From Bog-756 sp963718405 (lineage in GTDB: Bacteria > Actinomycetota > Acidimicrobiia > Acidimicrobiales > RAAP-2): a stretch of DNA of 64,000 bases. The DNA is taken from assembly GCA_963718405.1 (NCBI GenBank), contig CAVQYZ010000002.1:558001-622000 (forward strand), in the 5' to 3' direction. A program made the position numbers and the translations under genes. The notes below the pieces were generated by a model. That model was not told the origin of the DNA, did no database searches, and worked only from the letters and a program-made list of their open reading frames with translations. Shown piece after piece: positions 8,465 to 16,165 of this stretch; position 1 is the first letter of the stretch; the number at the start of each line of letters is the position of its first letter.

Positions 8465-10533
8465 TGACGATGACCACTACCCAACCCCAGCCGCCACAAC
8501 CGGGCACCGAGGCCCACGGCGTGGCCGAGGCCCGCGGCCTGTTCGACGGGGAGATCCTCCGACAGGCCCTGGTCGACGCGTTCAAGAAGTTCAACCCCGC
8601 CGTCCAGATCCGCAATCCGGTCATGTTCGTGGTGTTGGTGGGCACGGTGATCACCTTCATCGAGGCCATCGCTCACCCCAGCACCTTCACCTGGTCCATC
8701 ACCATCTGGCTGTTCCTGACCGTCGTCTTCGCCAACTTCGCCGAGGCCATGGCCGAAGGGCGGGGCAAGGCCCAGGCCGACACCCTCCGACGCATGCGTT
8801 CCGAGACCGAGGCCCGGCGCCTCCTGCCTGACGGTTCCGAGGAGCTGGTGGCGGCAGCCTCTCTGGCCAAGGGCGACACGGTCGTGTGCGAGGCCGGTGA
8901 CCTCATCCCCTCCGACGGCGAGATCATCGAGGGCATCGCCTCGGTCGACGAGTCAGCTATCACCGGCGAGTCGGCTCCGGTGATCCGTGAGTCGGGGGGA
9001 GACCGCTCGGCAGTCACCGGTGGCACCAAGGTGCTCTCCGACCGCATTGTGGTCCGGATCACCGCCGAGCGGGGCCATACCTTCATCGACCGGATGATCA
9101 CCCTGGTGGAGGGGGCCAACCGGCAGAAGACCCCCAACGAGATCGCCCTCACCATCCTGTTGGCCGTCCTCACCATTGTCTTTTTGCCGGTGGTGGTCTC
9201 CCTCCAGGCCTTCGGCCACTATTCGGGTGCTGCCGTCTCGGTGGTGGTCCTGGTCTCCCTGCTGGTCTGCCTCATCCCGACCACCATCGGGGCACTGCTG
9301 TCGGCCATCGGCATCGCCGGCATGGACCGTCTGGTGCAGCGCAACGTCCTGGCCATGAGCGGCCGGGCCGTGGAGGCGGCCGGCGACGTGCAGACCCTGC
9401 TGCTGGACAAGACCGGCACCATCACCCTCGGCAACCGGATGGCCTCGGACTTCTATCCGGTCGGTAGCCACAGCGAGCAGGAGGTGGCCGATGTGGCCCA
9501 GCTGGCCTCCCTGGCCGACGAGACACCCGAGGGCCGCTCCATCGTGGTGTTGGCCAAGGAGCGCTTCAACATCCGGGAGCGTGAGCTCGAAGGGGATCAC
9601 ACCTTCGTGCCCTTCACCGCCCAGACCCGCATGTCCGGCCTCGACATCGGACAGCGCGAGATCAGGAAGGGCGCGGCCGACTCGGTCAAGCGCTGGATCA
9701 CCGAGCAGGGCGGGACCGTTCCCGCCGACCTCGACGGCATCGTGGAGCGGGTATCACGGGCGGGGTCGACCCCGCTGGCCGTGGCCGACGGCTCGGACAT
9801 CCTCGGGGTCATCGAGCTCAAAGACGTGGTCAAGCAGGGCATCCGGGAGAAGTTCGACGAGATGCGCCAGATGGGCATCCGCACCGTGATGATCACCGGC
9901 GACAATCCGCTCACCGCGGCGGCCATCGCCCAGGAGGCCGGTGTGGACGACTTCCTGGCCGAGGCCACCCCTGAGGCCAAGATGGCCCTCATCAAGGCCG
10001 AGCAGGAGGGCGGGAAGCTGGTGGCCATGACCGGGGACGGGACCAACGATGCCCCGGCCCTGGCCCAGGCCGACGTGGGGGTGGCTATGAACACGGGGAC
10101 CACCGCGGCCAAGGAGGCAGGAAACATGGTCGACCTCGACTCCAACCCGACCAAGCTCATCGACGTGGTGGAGATCGGCAAGCAGCTCCTTATCACCCGG
10201 GGCTCGCTCACCACGTTCTCCATCGCCAACGACGTGGCCAAGTACTTCGCCATTATCCCGGCCCTGTTCATCGCCACCTATCCGCAGCTCGAGCCGCTCA
10301 ACATCATGAGGTTGCACAGCCCCCAGAGTGCGGTCCTGTCGGCCGTCATCTTCAACGCACTGGTAATCGTGGCCCTCATACCGCTGGCCCTGCGGGGGGT
10401 CAAGTTCCGCGCAGCCGGCTCGGCGGCCATTCTGCGTCGGAACGTCTTTATCTACGGATTGGGCGGGATCATCGTCCCGTTCATCTTCATCAAGCTCATC
10501 GATCTCATCCTCGTCGCGCTTCACGCCTACTGA
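8464..10533 (+). CDS. kdpB: K+-transporting ATPase ATP-binding subunit B
   Basis: 689-residue P-type ATPase catalytic subunit. Visible motifs: the actuator motif ITGES, the phosphorylation site DKTGTIT (Asp near residue 315), the P-domain MITGDNPLTAAAI, and the hinge TGDGTNDAPALAQADVGVAM. It hydrolyses ATP to drive K+ uptake through KdpA. Its start overlaps kdpA, and kdpC follows after 13 bp. A Ser inhibited by phosphorylation in E. coli KdpB lies in the actuator TGES motif, which is conserved here. Confidence 0.97.
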   Translation: MTMTTTQPQPPQPGTEAHGVAEARGLFDGEILRQALVDAFKKFNPAVQIRNPVMFVVLVGTVITFIEAIAHPSTFTWSITIWLFLTVVFANFAEAMAEGRGKAQADTLRRMRSETEARRLLPDGSEELVAAASLAKGDTVVCEAGDLIPSDGEIIEGIASVDESAITGESAPVIRESGGDRSAVTGGTKVLSDRIVVRITAERGHTFIDRMITLVEGANRQKTPNEIALTILLAVLTIVFLPVVVSLQAFGHYSGAAVSVVVLVSLLVCLIPTTIGALLSAIGIAGMDRLVQRNVLAMSGRAVEAAGDVQTLLLDKTGTITLGNRMASDFYPVGSHSEQEVADVAQLASLADETPEGRSIVVLAKERFNIRERELEGDHTFVPFTAQTRMSGLDIGQREIRKGAADSVKRWITEQGGTVPADLDGIVERVSRAGSTPLAVADGSDILGVIELKDVVKQGIREKFDEMRQMGIRTVMITGDNPLTAAAIAQEAGVDDFLAEATPEAKMALIKAEQEGGKLVAMTGDGTNDAPALAQADVGVAMNTGTTAAKEAGNMVDLDSNPTKLIDVVEIGKQLLITRGSLTTFSIANDVAKYFAIIPALFIATYPQLEPLNIMRLHSPQSAVLSAVIFNALVIVALIPLALRGVKFRAAGSAAILRRNVFIYGLGGIIVPFIFIKLIDLILVALHAY

Positions 10534-10546
10534 TGGAGTTGCTCTG

Positions 10547-11191
10547 ATGCTCGTCCATGTCCGTCGCTCAGTCGTCCTGGCCATCATGGCGTTGGTCCTC
10601 ACCTTCGCCTACACCTACCTCTCGACCGGTATCGATCAGGTGCTGTTCAAGCACCAGGCCGACGGTTCGATCACCCCCAACGGGTCGACCCTGATCGGGC
10701 AGAACTGGTCCCAGACCCCGTGCCCGGGACACCCCCTCGGCAGTTGTGTGTTCCAGGGCCGCCCTGACGCCCTCGGGCCCTACGCCGGCTCGTTGAAGCC
10801 CGCCGCCGGCGGAGGAGACAACCCGCTCGAGGCCAACAACATCCCCGGCCACCCCGGCGTCCTGAACGCCGGCGAGTCCGGGGCCAGCAATCTCGGGCCC
10901 CGGTCCAGCGTGCTCCTCAGCAACGCCCAGGCCTTGGCGGCCTACTGGCATGCCCGCGGCGTGAACCCCACTCCTGACCTGGTCACCACCTCGGGCAGTG
11001 GGTACGACCCCGATATCTCGGCGGCCGACGCCCGGGCCGAGATACCCATGGTGTCCAGGGCCACCGGCCTGGCCCCGGCCACCTTGCGGACGCTCATCGC
11101 CCGCCAGACCAGTGGGGCCGAGCTGGGCTTCCTCGGTACCAGCTACATCAACGTGCTCCAGCTGAACGAGGCCCTCGTCAAACTGCGATGA
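10547..11191 (+). CDS. kdpC: K+-transporting ATPase subunit C
   Basis: 214 residues: an N-terminal membrane anchor followed by an extracytoplasmic KdpC domain. Family motifs visible include FQGRPDA, ASNLGPRS and the C-terminal LGFLGTSYINVLQLN. KdpC is thought to act as a periplasmic/extracellular chaperone of the ATP/K+ cycle. It lies 13 bp after kdpB and 51 bp before the KdpD-like sensor, so transcription of all five genes as one unit is likely. Confidence 0.94.
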   Translation: MLVHVRRSVVLAIMALVLTFAYTYLSTGIDQVLFKHQADGSITPNGSTLIGQNWSQTPCPGHPLGSCVFQGRPDALGPYAGSLKPAAGGGDNPLEANNIPGHPGVLNAGESGASNLGPRSSVLLSNAQALAAYWHARGVNPTPDLVTTSGSGYDPDISAADARAEIPMVSRATGLAPATLRTLIARQTSGAELGFLGTSYINVLQLNEALVKLR

Positions 11192-11242
11192 CCGTCTGAC
11201 GTCCGAGGTGCCGAACCGGGCCAGTGGCAGTGGGAGCCGAGA

Positions 11243-12493
11243 GTGAACGAGAGGGCGGAACCCGGGGCGGAGCGTCGGGCTGGCAGTTCCGACAGTGGTG
11301 CTGGTCCGGTGCCTGGCGGGAGGACCGACGCCGACCTCGGGGCTGACCACGCCATGGGAGTCGACGCCACCGGTAGGTTCCGCGTCTATCTGGGTGCGGC
11401 TCCCGGGGTGGGCAAGACCTTCGCCATGTTGAACGAAGGCCAACGTCGGCGGCACCGCGGCGCCGACGTGGTGGTGGGGTTCGTCGAGTGCCACGGACGC
11501 CAGCGGACCGAGGAACTGATCAGCAGCCTCGAAGTCATTCCTCCGAGGACCGTGGAGTACCGGGGGATGCGCATGGAGGAGATGGACCTCGATGCGGTCC
11601 TGGAACGCCATCCGCAGTTGGTGCTGGTGGACGAGCTGGCCCACACCAATGTGCCCCGATCCGGCCGCCACGAGAAGCGCTGGCAGGACGTGGTGGAACT
11701 CCTCGATGCCCGGATCGACGTCATCACCACGGTCAACATCCAACACCTGGAGAGCATCGCCGATGCCGTGGAGCGCATCATCGAGGTTCCGGTGACCGAG
11801 CGGGTACCCGACTGGGTCCTTCACAAGGCCGACCAGATCGAACTGGTGGACTCCTCGCCCGAACAGCTCCGCCGCCGGATGGTTCACGGCAACATCTATC
11901 CTCCTGACCAGGTCCCCGGGGCCCTGGGCCACTACTTCCGCACCGACCGCCTTACGGCGTTGCGGGAGCTCTCACTGCGTTACGTGGCCGACGACACCGA
12001 GGAACAGCTGCTCGAGTATCTCCGAAGCCAAACCACCGGCGGGGTCTGGGACACCCACGAACGCATCCTGGTCGGTGTGACCAGCGCTCCGGGCACCGAA
12101 GCCATCGTGCGTCGGGCCTCGAGGATGGCGAGCCGGATCAAGGCTGAGCTCGACGTGCTCCATGTGGTGGCCCCGAAGGCGGTCTCGCGCTATCCCGACG
12201 ACCAACTGATCACCCTGCGCCAGTTGGCCGCGGATGTCGGTGCCGAGTGGAACGAGGTCAGGGCGGATGACCCGGCCCAAGCGCTCATTGATTTCGCCCG
12301 CCACCACCATGTCACCCAGATCGTGGTGGGCTCGAGCGCCCGGAGCCGGCTCCAGGAGCTCTTCGGCGGGGGATCGGTCATCCGGAAGATCTCGCGGTTG
12401 GCTGCTCCCGCCAACATCGACGTCCACATCATCGCCCGCCGGGACGTGCCGTCGGGCTTCGGTCACGCAGCCGACGCCGTCAACGAGTCGTAA
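11243..12493 (+). CDS. KdpD N-terminal domain protein without kinase (KdpD ATP-binding plus USP domains)
   Basis: 416 residues from a GTG at 11243. After a disordered 45-residue extension comes the KdpD N-terminal domain: Walker A GAAPGVGKT (51-59), LVLVDELAHTN, KRWQDVVELLDARIDV, then a universal-stress-protein domain (about 270-400: ILVGVTSAPG, VVGSSARSRLQELFGGG). It ends after the USP domain; there are no membrane segments or HisKA/HATPase. It is the last gene of the kdp operon. Short KdpD proteins of this sort are known, for example in cyanobacteria. Together with the membrane kinase at 5014-6484, which lacks exactly these domains, it could form a two-polypeptide KdpD. The stop is TAA at 12493. 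Confidence 0.88.
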   Translation: MNERAEPGAERRAGSSDSGAGPVPGGRTDADLGADHAMGVDATGRFRVYLGAAPGVGKTFAMLNEGQRRRHRGADVVVGFVECHGRQRTEELISSLEVIPPRTVEYRGMRMEEMDLDAVLERHPQLVLVDELAHTNVPRSGRHEKRWQDVVELLDARIDVITTVNIQHLESIADAVERIIEVPVTERVPDWVLHKADQIELVDSSPEQLRRRMVHGNIYPPDQVPGALGHYFRTDRLTALRELSLRYVADDTEEQLLEYLRSQTTGGVWDTHERILVGVTSAPGTEAIVRRASRMASRIKAELDVLHVVAPKAVSRYPDDQLITLRQLAADVGAEWNEVRADDPAQALIDFARHHHVTQIVVGSSARSRLQELFGGGSVIRKISRLAAPANIDVHIIARRDVPSGFGHAADAVNES

Positions 12494-12530
12494 CTTCGGT
12501 CTCTGATCGTCCACCGGCGTCCGCTTCCGC

Positions 12531-12583
12531 GTTACGGTAACTCTCGTGTTACGGTAACCTCCGAGTTACCAATATTGGAGGAG
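12531..12583 (+). promoter_or_regulatory. Three 17-bp-spaced operator-like repeats before the ArsR gene
   Basis: GTTACGGTAAC, an 11-bp palindrome, occurs at 12531-12541 and again at 12548-12558; a third half site GTTACC begins at 12565. All three start exactly 17 bp apart. The third unit runs into the palindrome CCAATATTGG (12569-12578), which overlaps a strong GGAGGAG ribosome site (12577-12583). Such an array just upstream of an ArsR-family gene suggests autoregulation by that repressor (inference). Confidence 0.6.
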
Positions 12584-12593
12584 CGATCGCCGG

Positions 12594-12689
12594 ATGCGAT
12601 GTCATGAGGCCAGTTCGAGGCCCGACGTGGGCCCGTCGTGCGACAGGTTGGCCAAGGGGCTCCAGTGGCGCGTTGAGTCGGACGGTTGA
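12594..12689 (+). CDS. Possible 31-residue leader ORF before the ArsR gene
   Basis: The best Shine-Dalgarno sequence here (GGAGGAG, 12577-12583) is ten bases from the ATG at 12594, whose frame ends at a TGA four bases before the GTG start chosen for the regulator. It contains two Cys residues and resembles nothing I know. It could be a leader coupling translation to the ArsR gene, or an accidental frame. Confidence 0.25.
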   Translation: MRCHEASSRPDVGPSCDRLAKGLQWRVESDG

Positions 12690-12693
12690 GCGG

Positions 12694-13023
12694 GTGCCGC
12701 GCCCAGACATCTCCGGCGACCCTTTCGAGGCCCTGGGTGACTCCAACCGACGCCAGATCCTGCGCCTGCTCAGCGACGGCGACAAGCCGGTCCAAGAGAT
12801 CGCTGACGCCATGTCCATCAGCCGACCCGCCGTCTCACGCCACCTCCGCCTGTTGAAGGACGCCGGAATGGTGGCCGAGCAGGCCCAGGGAACCCGCCGG
12901 ATCTATCACCTCCAGGAGCAGGGGATGGAGGCCGTTCAGGCCTATCTGGAGGGCGTCTGGGGCGAGGCTGCGGCACGGTTTCGATTGCTGGGCGAGAACA
13001 CAGACGAGCAGTCGGGTCGATGA
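12694..13023 (+). CDS. ArsR-family transcriptional regulator (SRPBCC-linked type)
   Basis: From the GTG at 12694 the product is 109 residues. The winged-helix core is plain: FEALGDSNRRQILRLL, then VQEIADAMSISRPAVSRHLR as recognition helix region and LLKDAGMVAEQAQGTRRIY as wing. This N-terminus (VPRPDISGDPFEALGD) matches the usual start of this subfamily, so I prefer it to the longer frame from ATG 12604. No Cys-rich metal site is seen. Such regulators commonly sit next to an SRPBCC-domain gene, as here: the stop overlaps the next ATG (ATGA at 13020). Tandem palindromes upstream make autoregulation likely. Confidence 0.85.
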   Translation: MPRPDISGDPFEALGDSNRRQILRLLSDGDKPVQEIADAMSISRPAVSRHLRLLKDAGMVAEQAQGTRRIYHLQEQGMEAVQAYLEGVWGEAAARFRLLGENTDEQSGR

Positions 13024-13471
13024 GCGAGCCGCTGAAGATGTCCTTCGACATCGCCTGTTCTCCCGAGCATGCGTTCAGGGTGTGGACGTCGAGGATCAGC
13101 ACCTGGTGGCCGTCCGACCACACCGTGAGTGGGCAGGCTGGTCTGGAGATCGTCCTGCAGGAGCGGCGTCGGTGGGCGGATCTACGAGCGGACGGCGGAG
13201 GGGGTCGAGAACGACTGGGGGAAGGTGACCATCTGGGAGCCTCCGACGCGGCTGGCCTACGAGTGGCACCTCCGCCAGGACCGTGCAGACGCCACCGAGG
13301 TCGAGATCCGTTTTCGTGCCCAGGGAGCCTCTGCGACCCGAGTCGAGATCGAGCACCGGGGTTGGGAGAGGTTGGGAGCGGGCGGGCGAGGAGAGGCGCG
13401 CCCAGAACCGGAGCGGCTGGGAGACGCTGCTCCCGCACTTTCGTGCCGCCATCGAAAAAGGAGCAGGCTAA
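13020..13471 (+). pseudogene. SRPBCC (AHSA1-like) domain protein, two frameshifts
   Basis: The gene starts at the ATG overlapping the arsR stop with FDIACSPEHAFRVWTSRIST, a typical SRPBCC/START-like beginning. Near 13155-13170 the reading moves one frame on to GGRIYERTAEGVENDWGKV, WEPPTRLAYEWHLRQD and ATRVEIEHRGWERLG. Near 13375-13390 it moves again to NRSGWETLLPHFRAAIEKG and stops with TAA at 13471. All three segments together make a normal ~150-residue protein, so two single-base indels are enough to explain the break. Proteins of this family bind hydrophobic ligands or assist Hsp90; the substrate is unknown. The stop overlaps the next gene. Confidence 0.8.
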
Positions 13472-13872
13472 TGGCTGCAGGGACCAAGGCAGATCCGTGG
13501 ATACTCAAGACTCCGCCCGGAACCTCGGAGTACACCATGTACAAAGACGAGCAGGCCGACCCACCGGCCCTGGTGTGCCAAGTGGGTTCGACCACGCTCA
13601 AGTACCACTTGCGGGCCATCGACGATCTCCATGCGTGGCTGGTCGAGCAAGGCGACTGGGTCGTGCTCGGTGCGGCCGACGAGAAGAAGCCGGCGGCATC
13701 GGGCAGCGTCGAGGAGTGGGGGCGATCACCGGATAACCCGGTCGGCGGTTGGTACGGCCTACGTAGCGGCTATCGCGGTCGGTTCGGGATGTATCTCCCG
13801 CCGCTCCTGGAGGCTCTCGGCCTGGCCGAACTCACCCACCAGCCGCGCAACAACTCGATGCGAGCGTGCTGA
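13471..13872 (+). CDS. DUF6855-like conserved protein
   Basis: 133 residues starting at the ATG that overlaps the SRPBCC stop. The sequence (ADPWILKTPPGTSEYTMY, LVCQVGSTTLKYHLRAIDDL, DNPVGGWYGLRSGYRGRFGM) belongs to a widespread small soluble family of unknown function that I recognise as DUF6855-like. No signal peptide, membrane helix or cofactor motif is visible. The three overlapping genes arsR, SRPBCC and this one form one translationally coupled operon. A role linked to the SRPBCC protein is only inferred from position. Confidence 0.75.
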   Translation: MAAGTKADPWILKTPPGTSEYTMYKDEQADPPALVCQVGSTTLKYHLRAIDDLHAWLVEQGDWVVLGAADEKKPAASGSVEEWGRSPDNPVGGWYGLRSGYRGRFGMYLPPLLEALGLAELTHQPRNNSMRAC

Positions 13873-13935
13873 CCGCCATGGCACGGCGGAAGTCCTTAGA
13901 CCCAGTAACGTCAACCAATACAGATGGAGATGACC

Positions 13936-14241
13936 ATGACCGTCGCCAAAGTGATCCGGTACAGGACCAAGCCGGAGAGTGCTGATGAGAACGAGCGCCT
14001 GATTCGCCAGGTGTTCGCCGAATTGGCGGCGCAGAGCCCGACCGGCTTGCGGTATGCAGCGTTCCGCCTCGACGACGGGGTCAGCTTTCTTCACGTGGCC
14101 GTTCTCGATGAAGACGAGAATCCGCTGTCGATGTCGGCGGCGTTCGGCGAGTTTCAGTCCGGTATCAACGAGCGTTGCGCAGAAGGACCGGTGCCGTCCG
14201 ACGCCACGGTCATCGGCAACTACCAGCTGCTGTCCGATTGA
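13936..14241 (+). CDS. Antibiotic-biosynthesis-monooxygenase-like (dimeric alpha/beta barrel) protein
   Basis: 101 residues from the ATG at 13936, which has GGAG six bases upstream; two further in-frame ATGs lie at 13924 and 13930. The pattern VAKVIRYRTKPESADENERL ... FAEL ... YAAFRLDDGVSFLHVAVLDE is a small ferredoxin-like alpha+beta fold as found in ABM-domain proteins. It has no obvious catalytic residues, so an enzymatic role is unproven. It stands alone, 60 bp after the DUF6855 gene and converging on the DUF5666 gene. Confidence 0.6.
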   Translation: MTVAKVIRYRTKPESADENERLIRQVFAELAAQSPTGLRYAAFRLDDGVSFLHVAVLDEDENPLSMSAAFGEFQSGINERCAEGPVPSDATVIGNYQLLSD

Positions 14242-14293
14242 TCCACCCAGGCCCATCGTCGAGCGCTAGCTATGCCGGTCTCCACCTCGGCGC

Positions 14294-14971
14294 TCACTCG
14301 GCTCCGATGACCTTGACGTCCTGATCGAGGAACACGTGGTGAGGCCAGTTGACGCCGATGTAATGGACGTTGTAGTCACCGTCACTCAGCAGCACAACTC
14401 GGTCGACGATGCCGCCCGGGTAGGCAGCCAGAGTGGCTTCCGTCGCCTGGTTGGCGGCCGATCCGCTGACGATCGTCCCTGATCCCTCACTCCAGTTCGC
14501 CGGGGTCTGTCCGACCTGCTTTGAGGTGGTCTGGGTGCCGCGCTGGAACGGAACCACCGTTGTCGCCGAGGAATTGGCAGTTCCACCACCAGATTCCACG
14601 ATGACCTGCGTAGCGTCGATGGTGGTGTTGTCAGTGGTCCCGAGGACGAGGACGGTTTCGCCCTTGGTGATGGCGGTCGCCGAGGTCGAGCTGTTCCCTT
14701 TCTTGTATGCGGTAGAAGTCGAGTCGTCGACGGTGACGTCCTGAGCTCCTGATGTGGTCATGGTGAAGCCCGAAATGGAGACGCTCCGCACCGTGCCGGA
14801 CGCTCCGCCCGAGGCCGGCCCCGACCGGGCGTTGGATGCGCTGCCCGGTGCTGTGGCACTGGCCGGGGCGCTTCCGGAGACGGGGTGTTGTGCCTCTGCC
14901 GACCGGGATGGAGGTGCAGCCGACGACGTGGTGGCCAGGCCGACGGTTACGCCGAGTATCGAACAGGCCAC
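14294..14971 (-). CDS. Secreted DUF5666-like protein
   Basis: About 225 residues. A hydrophobic N-terminal segment (SILGVTVGLATT) followed by a Ser/Ala/Pro/Gly-rich stretch suggests secretion. The middle has the Thr/Ser/Val-rich beta pattern of DUF5666 (GFTMTTSGAQDVTVDDSTST, GETVLVLGTTDNTTIDATQV). The C-terminus (ATLAAYPGGIVDRVVLLSDG, then a conserved IGVNWPHHVF) looks like a PepSY-type tail. The GTG at 14971 is the first start in frame with the hydrophobic segment, but the true start may be further upstream. The 5' end abuts a 46-bp repeat of the lipoprotein gene 3' end, so its promoter region may be rearranged. Function unknown. Confidence 0.6.
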   Translation of the reverse strand: MACSILGVTVGLATTSSAAPPSRSAEAQHPVSGSAPASATAPGSASNARSGPASGGASGTVRSVSISGFTMTTSGAQDVTVDDSTSTAYKKGNSSTSATAITKGETVLVLGTTDNTTIDATQVIVESGGGTANSSATTVVPFQRGTQTTSKQVGQTPANWSEGSGTIVSGSAANQATEATLAAYPGGIVDRVVLLSDGDYNVHYIGVNWPHHVFLDQDVKVIGAE

Positions 14972-14980
14972 GGCGACCAG

Positions 14981-15026
14981 GGAAACGTCGCAGTCGGCAG
15001 GTGCCGGTGGGCCTGATGGTGAGCTG
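14981..15026. repeat. 46-bp imperfect direct repeat, copy 1
   Basis: Matches 16120-16165 at 40 of 46 positions, sharing GCAGGTGCCGGTGG and GATGGTGAGCTG exactly. In the other copy this sequence is the 3' end of the lipoprotein gene including its stop. Confidence 0.7.
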
Positions 15027-15132
15027 ACGCCCGGTGGCCGGCAGACTCGTGGGCCTACGTGGCGTTGGACATGGCCCGAGCGTCGGTCACGGGTGCAGCC
15101 CGTTCCACCGTGACCGACGCTGGTCCGACCGG

Positions 15133-15925
15133 TCAGGCTCCGTTGTGGATACAGGTATCGCCATCGTTGTTGCTGTTGGTGAAGTCAGGGCAGGTGGTAT
15201 TGCTCCACGTCGCACCGGTGAATGTCGTCGCAACCGATACCGTGTCACCCCCGAGGTCGGCGCCCGTGAGGTTGGCGTCATCGAAGTTCCATCCTGCGAG
15301 CGAGTTGACGGTCAAATTGGCGTTGGTCAAGTTGGCACCCTCAAAAGTCGGAGCGGTGGAGGCGGTGACGTTGTAGACCTGTGCTCCTTGCAGTTGGGCG
15401 TAGGTGAAATTCGCTGAAGTGATGGTTGCCTGCCCGAACTTGGCATCGGTCAGAGTCGCCGCGTTGAAGTCGGTGCTGGTCAAATTGGCACCTTGAAGGC
15501 TGTCGTTCGCCATGTTGGCAATCGTCAGGGTGGCTCCGTCGAAATTCGTGCCGATCAAGAGCGCATCACTGAGGTCTGCTTCGAACCATTGAGTCGCTGA
15601 GAGATTGCAGAAGCTGAAGTTCAAATCTGGCCCCGGGGGGAAGTGCACGTGTTCACTGTCGGTCCCGGAGGGCCTTGTTTGCCCGCGGCGCCGGGGGTTC
15701 CGGGGGCGCCCTGCGAGTTCCACGAGATCTTTGTGTATCCACTGGAGCAAGTGGGCGACGTCGTGCCGACCTTGGTGAGGGCGCTGACTTGAGACAGGCG
15801 TAGTAGACGGTATTTGTACCGCTGGCCCCGGCGTTGACGGCTACAGCCCCTAGAGCGAGAGCGGTCGCTGCCGTGATGGCGGCGACGACTATCTTCAGTG
15901 TTTTCGTGAGTCTCATTGGTTTCAC
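15133..15925 (-). pseudogene. Secreted pentapeptide-repeat protein with collagen-like segment, two frameshifts
   Basis: A GTG at 15925 (AGAAAGG just upstream) opens a signal peptide (RLTKTLKIVVAAITAATALA) and the mature start TNTVYYACL. Near 15790 the frame shifts to SALTKVGTTSPTCSSGYTKI followed by a short Gly-X-Y stretch (GAPGTPGAAGKQGPPGP). Near 15622, at a run of six C that would need seven, it shifts again into pentapeptide repeats of the A(N/D)Lxx type (ADLSDALLIGTNFDGATL, QGANLTSTDFNAATLTDAKF, FEGANLTNANLT) up to the TGA at 15133. Pentapeptide repeats fold as a right-handed beta-helix. One of the breaks is at a homopolymer, favouring a sequencing error. Extracellular, function unknown. 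Confidence 0.75.
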
Positions 15926-16119
15926 AGCACCTTTCTGATCGTCCTGTGGAGTAGGTCGTCAGGGGTGGGAACTCCTGGCTTCCTCGGCCCAGGATTGCAC
16001 CTTCGGGTCCACCCTGCACCCAACCGAAACATCAGCGAACGCCAGCATCTCGGAAGTCGCCGTTGCCCATGCCCCTGCCGCACGACCCGGACTGGTGTTT
16101 GCCGCTACCGGCTCGACCG

Positions 16120-16165
16120 CGGGGAACGTGGCGGTCAGCAGGTGCCGGTGGCCCCGATGGTGAGC
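16120..16165. repeat. 46-bp imperfect direct repeat, copy 2
   Basis: Partner of 14981-15026, 1139 bp away, 40 of 46 identical. It spans the last codons and stop of the lipoprotein gene. The pair brackets the pentapeptide-repeat gene, hinting at an insertion or partial duplication. Confidence 0.7.

Noticed and set aside
10568..11932. A 454-codon minus-strand frame over kdpC and the KdpD N-terminal gene
   Set aside because: Antisense shadow with no recognisable domain.
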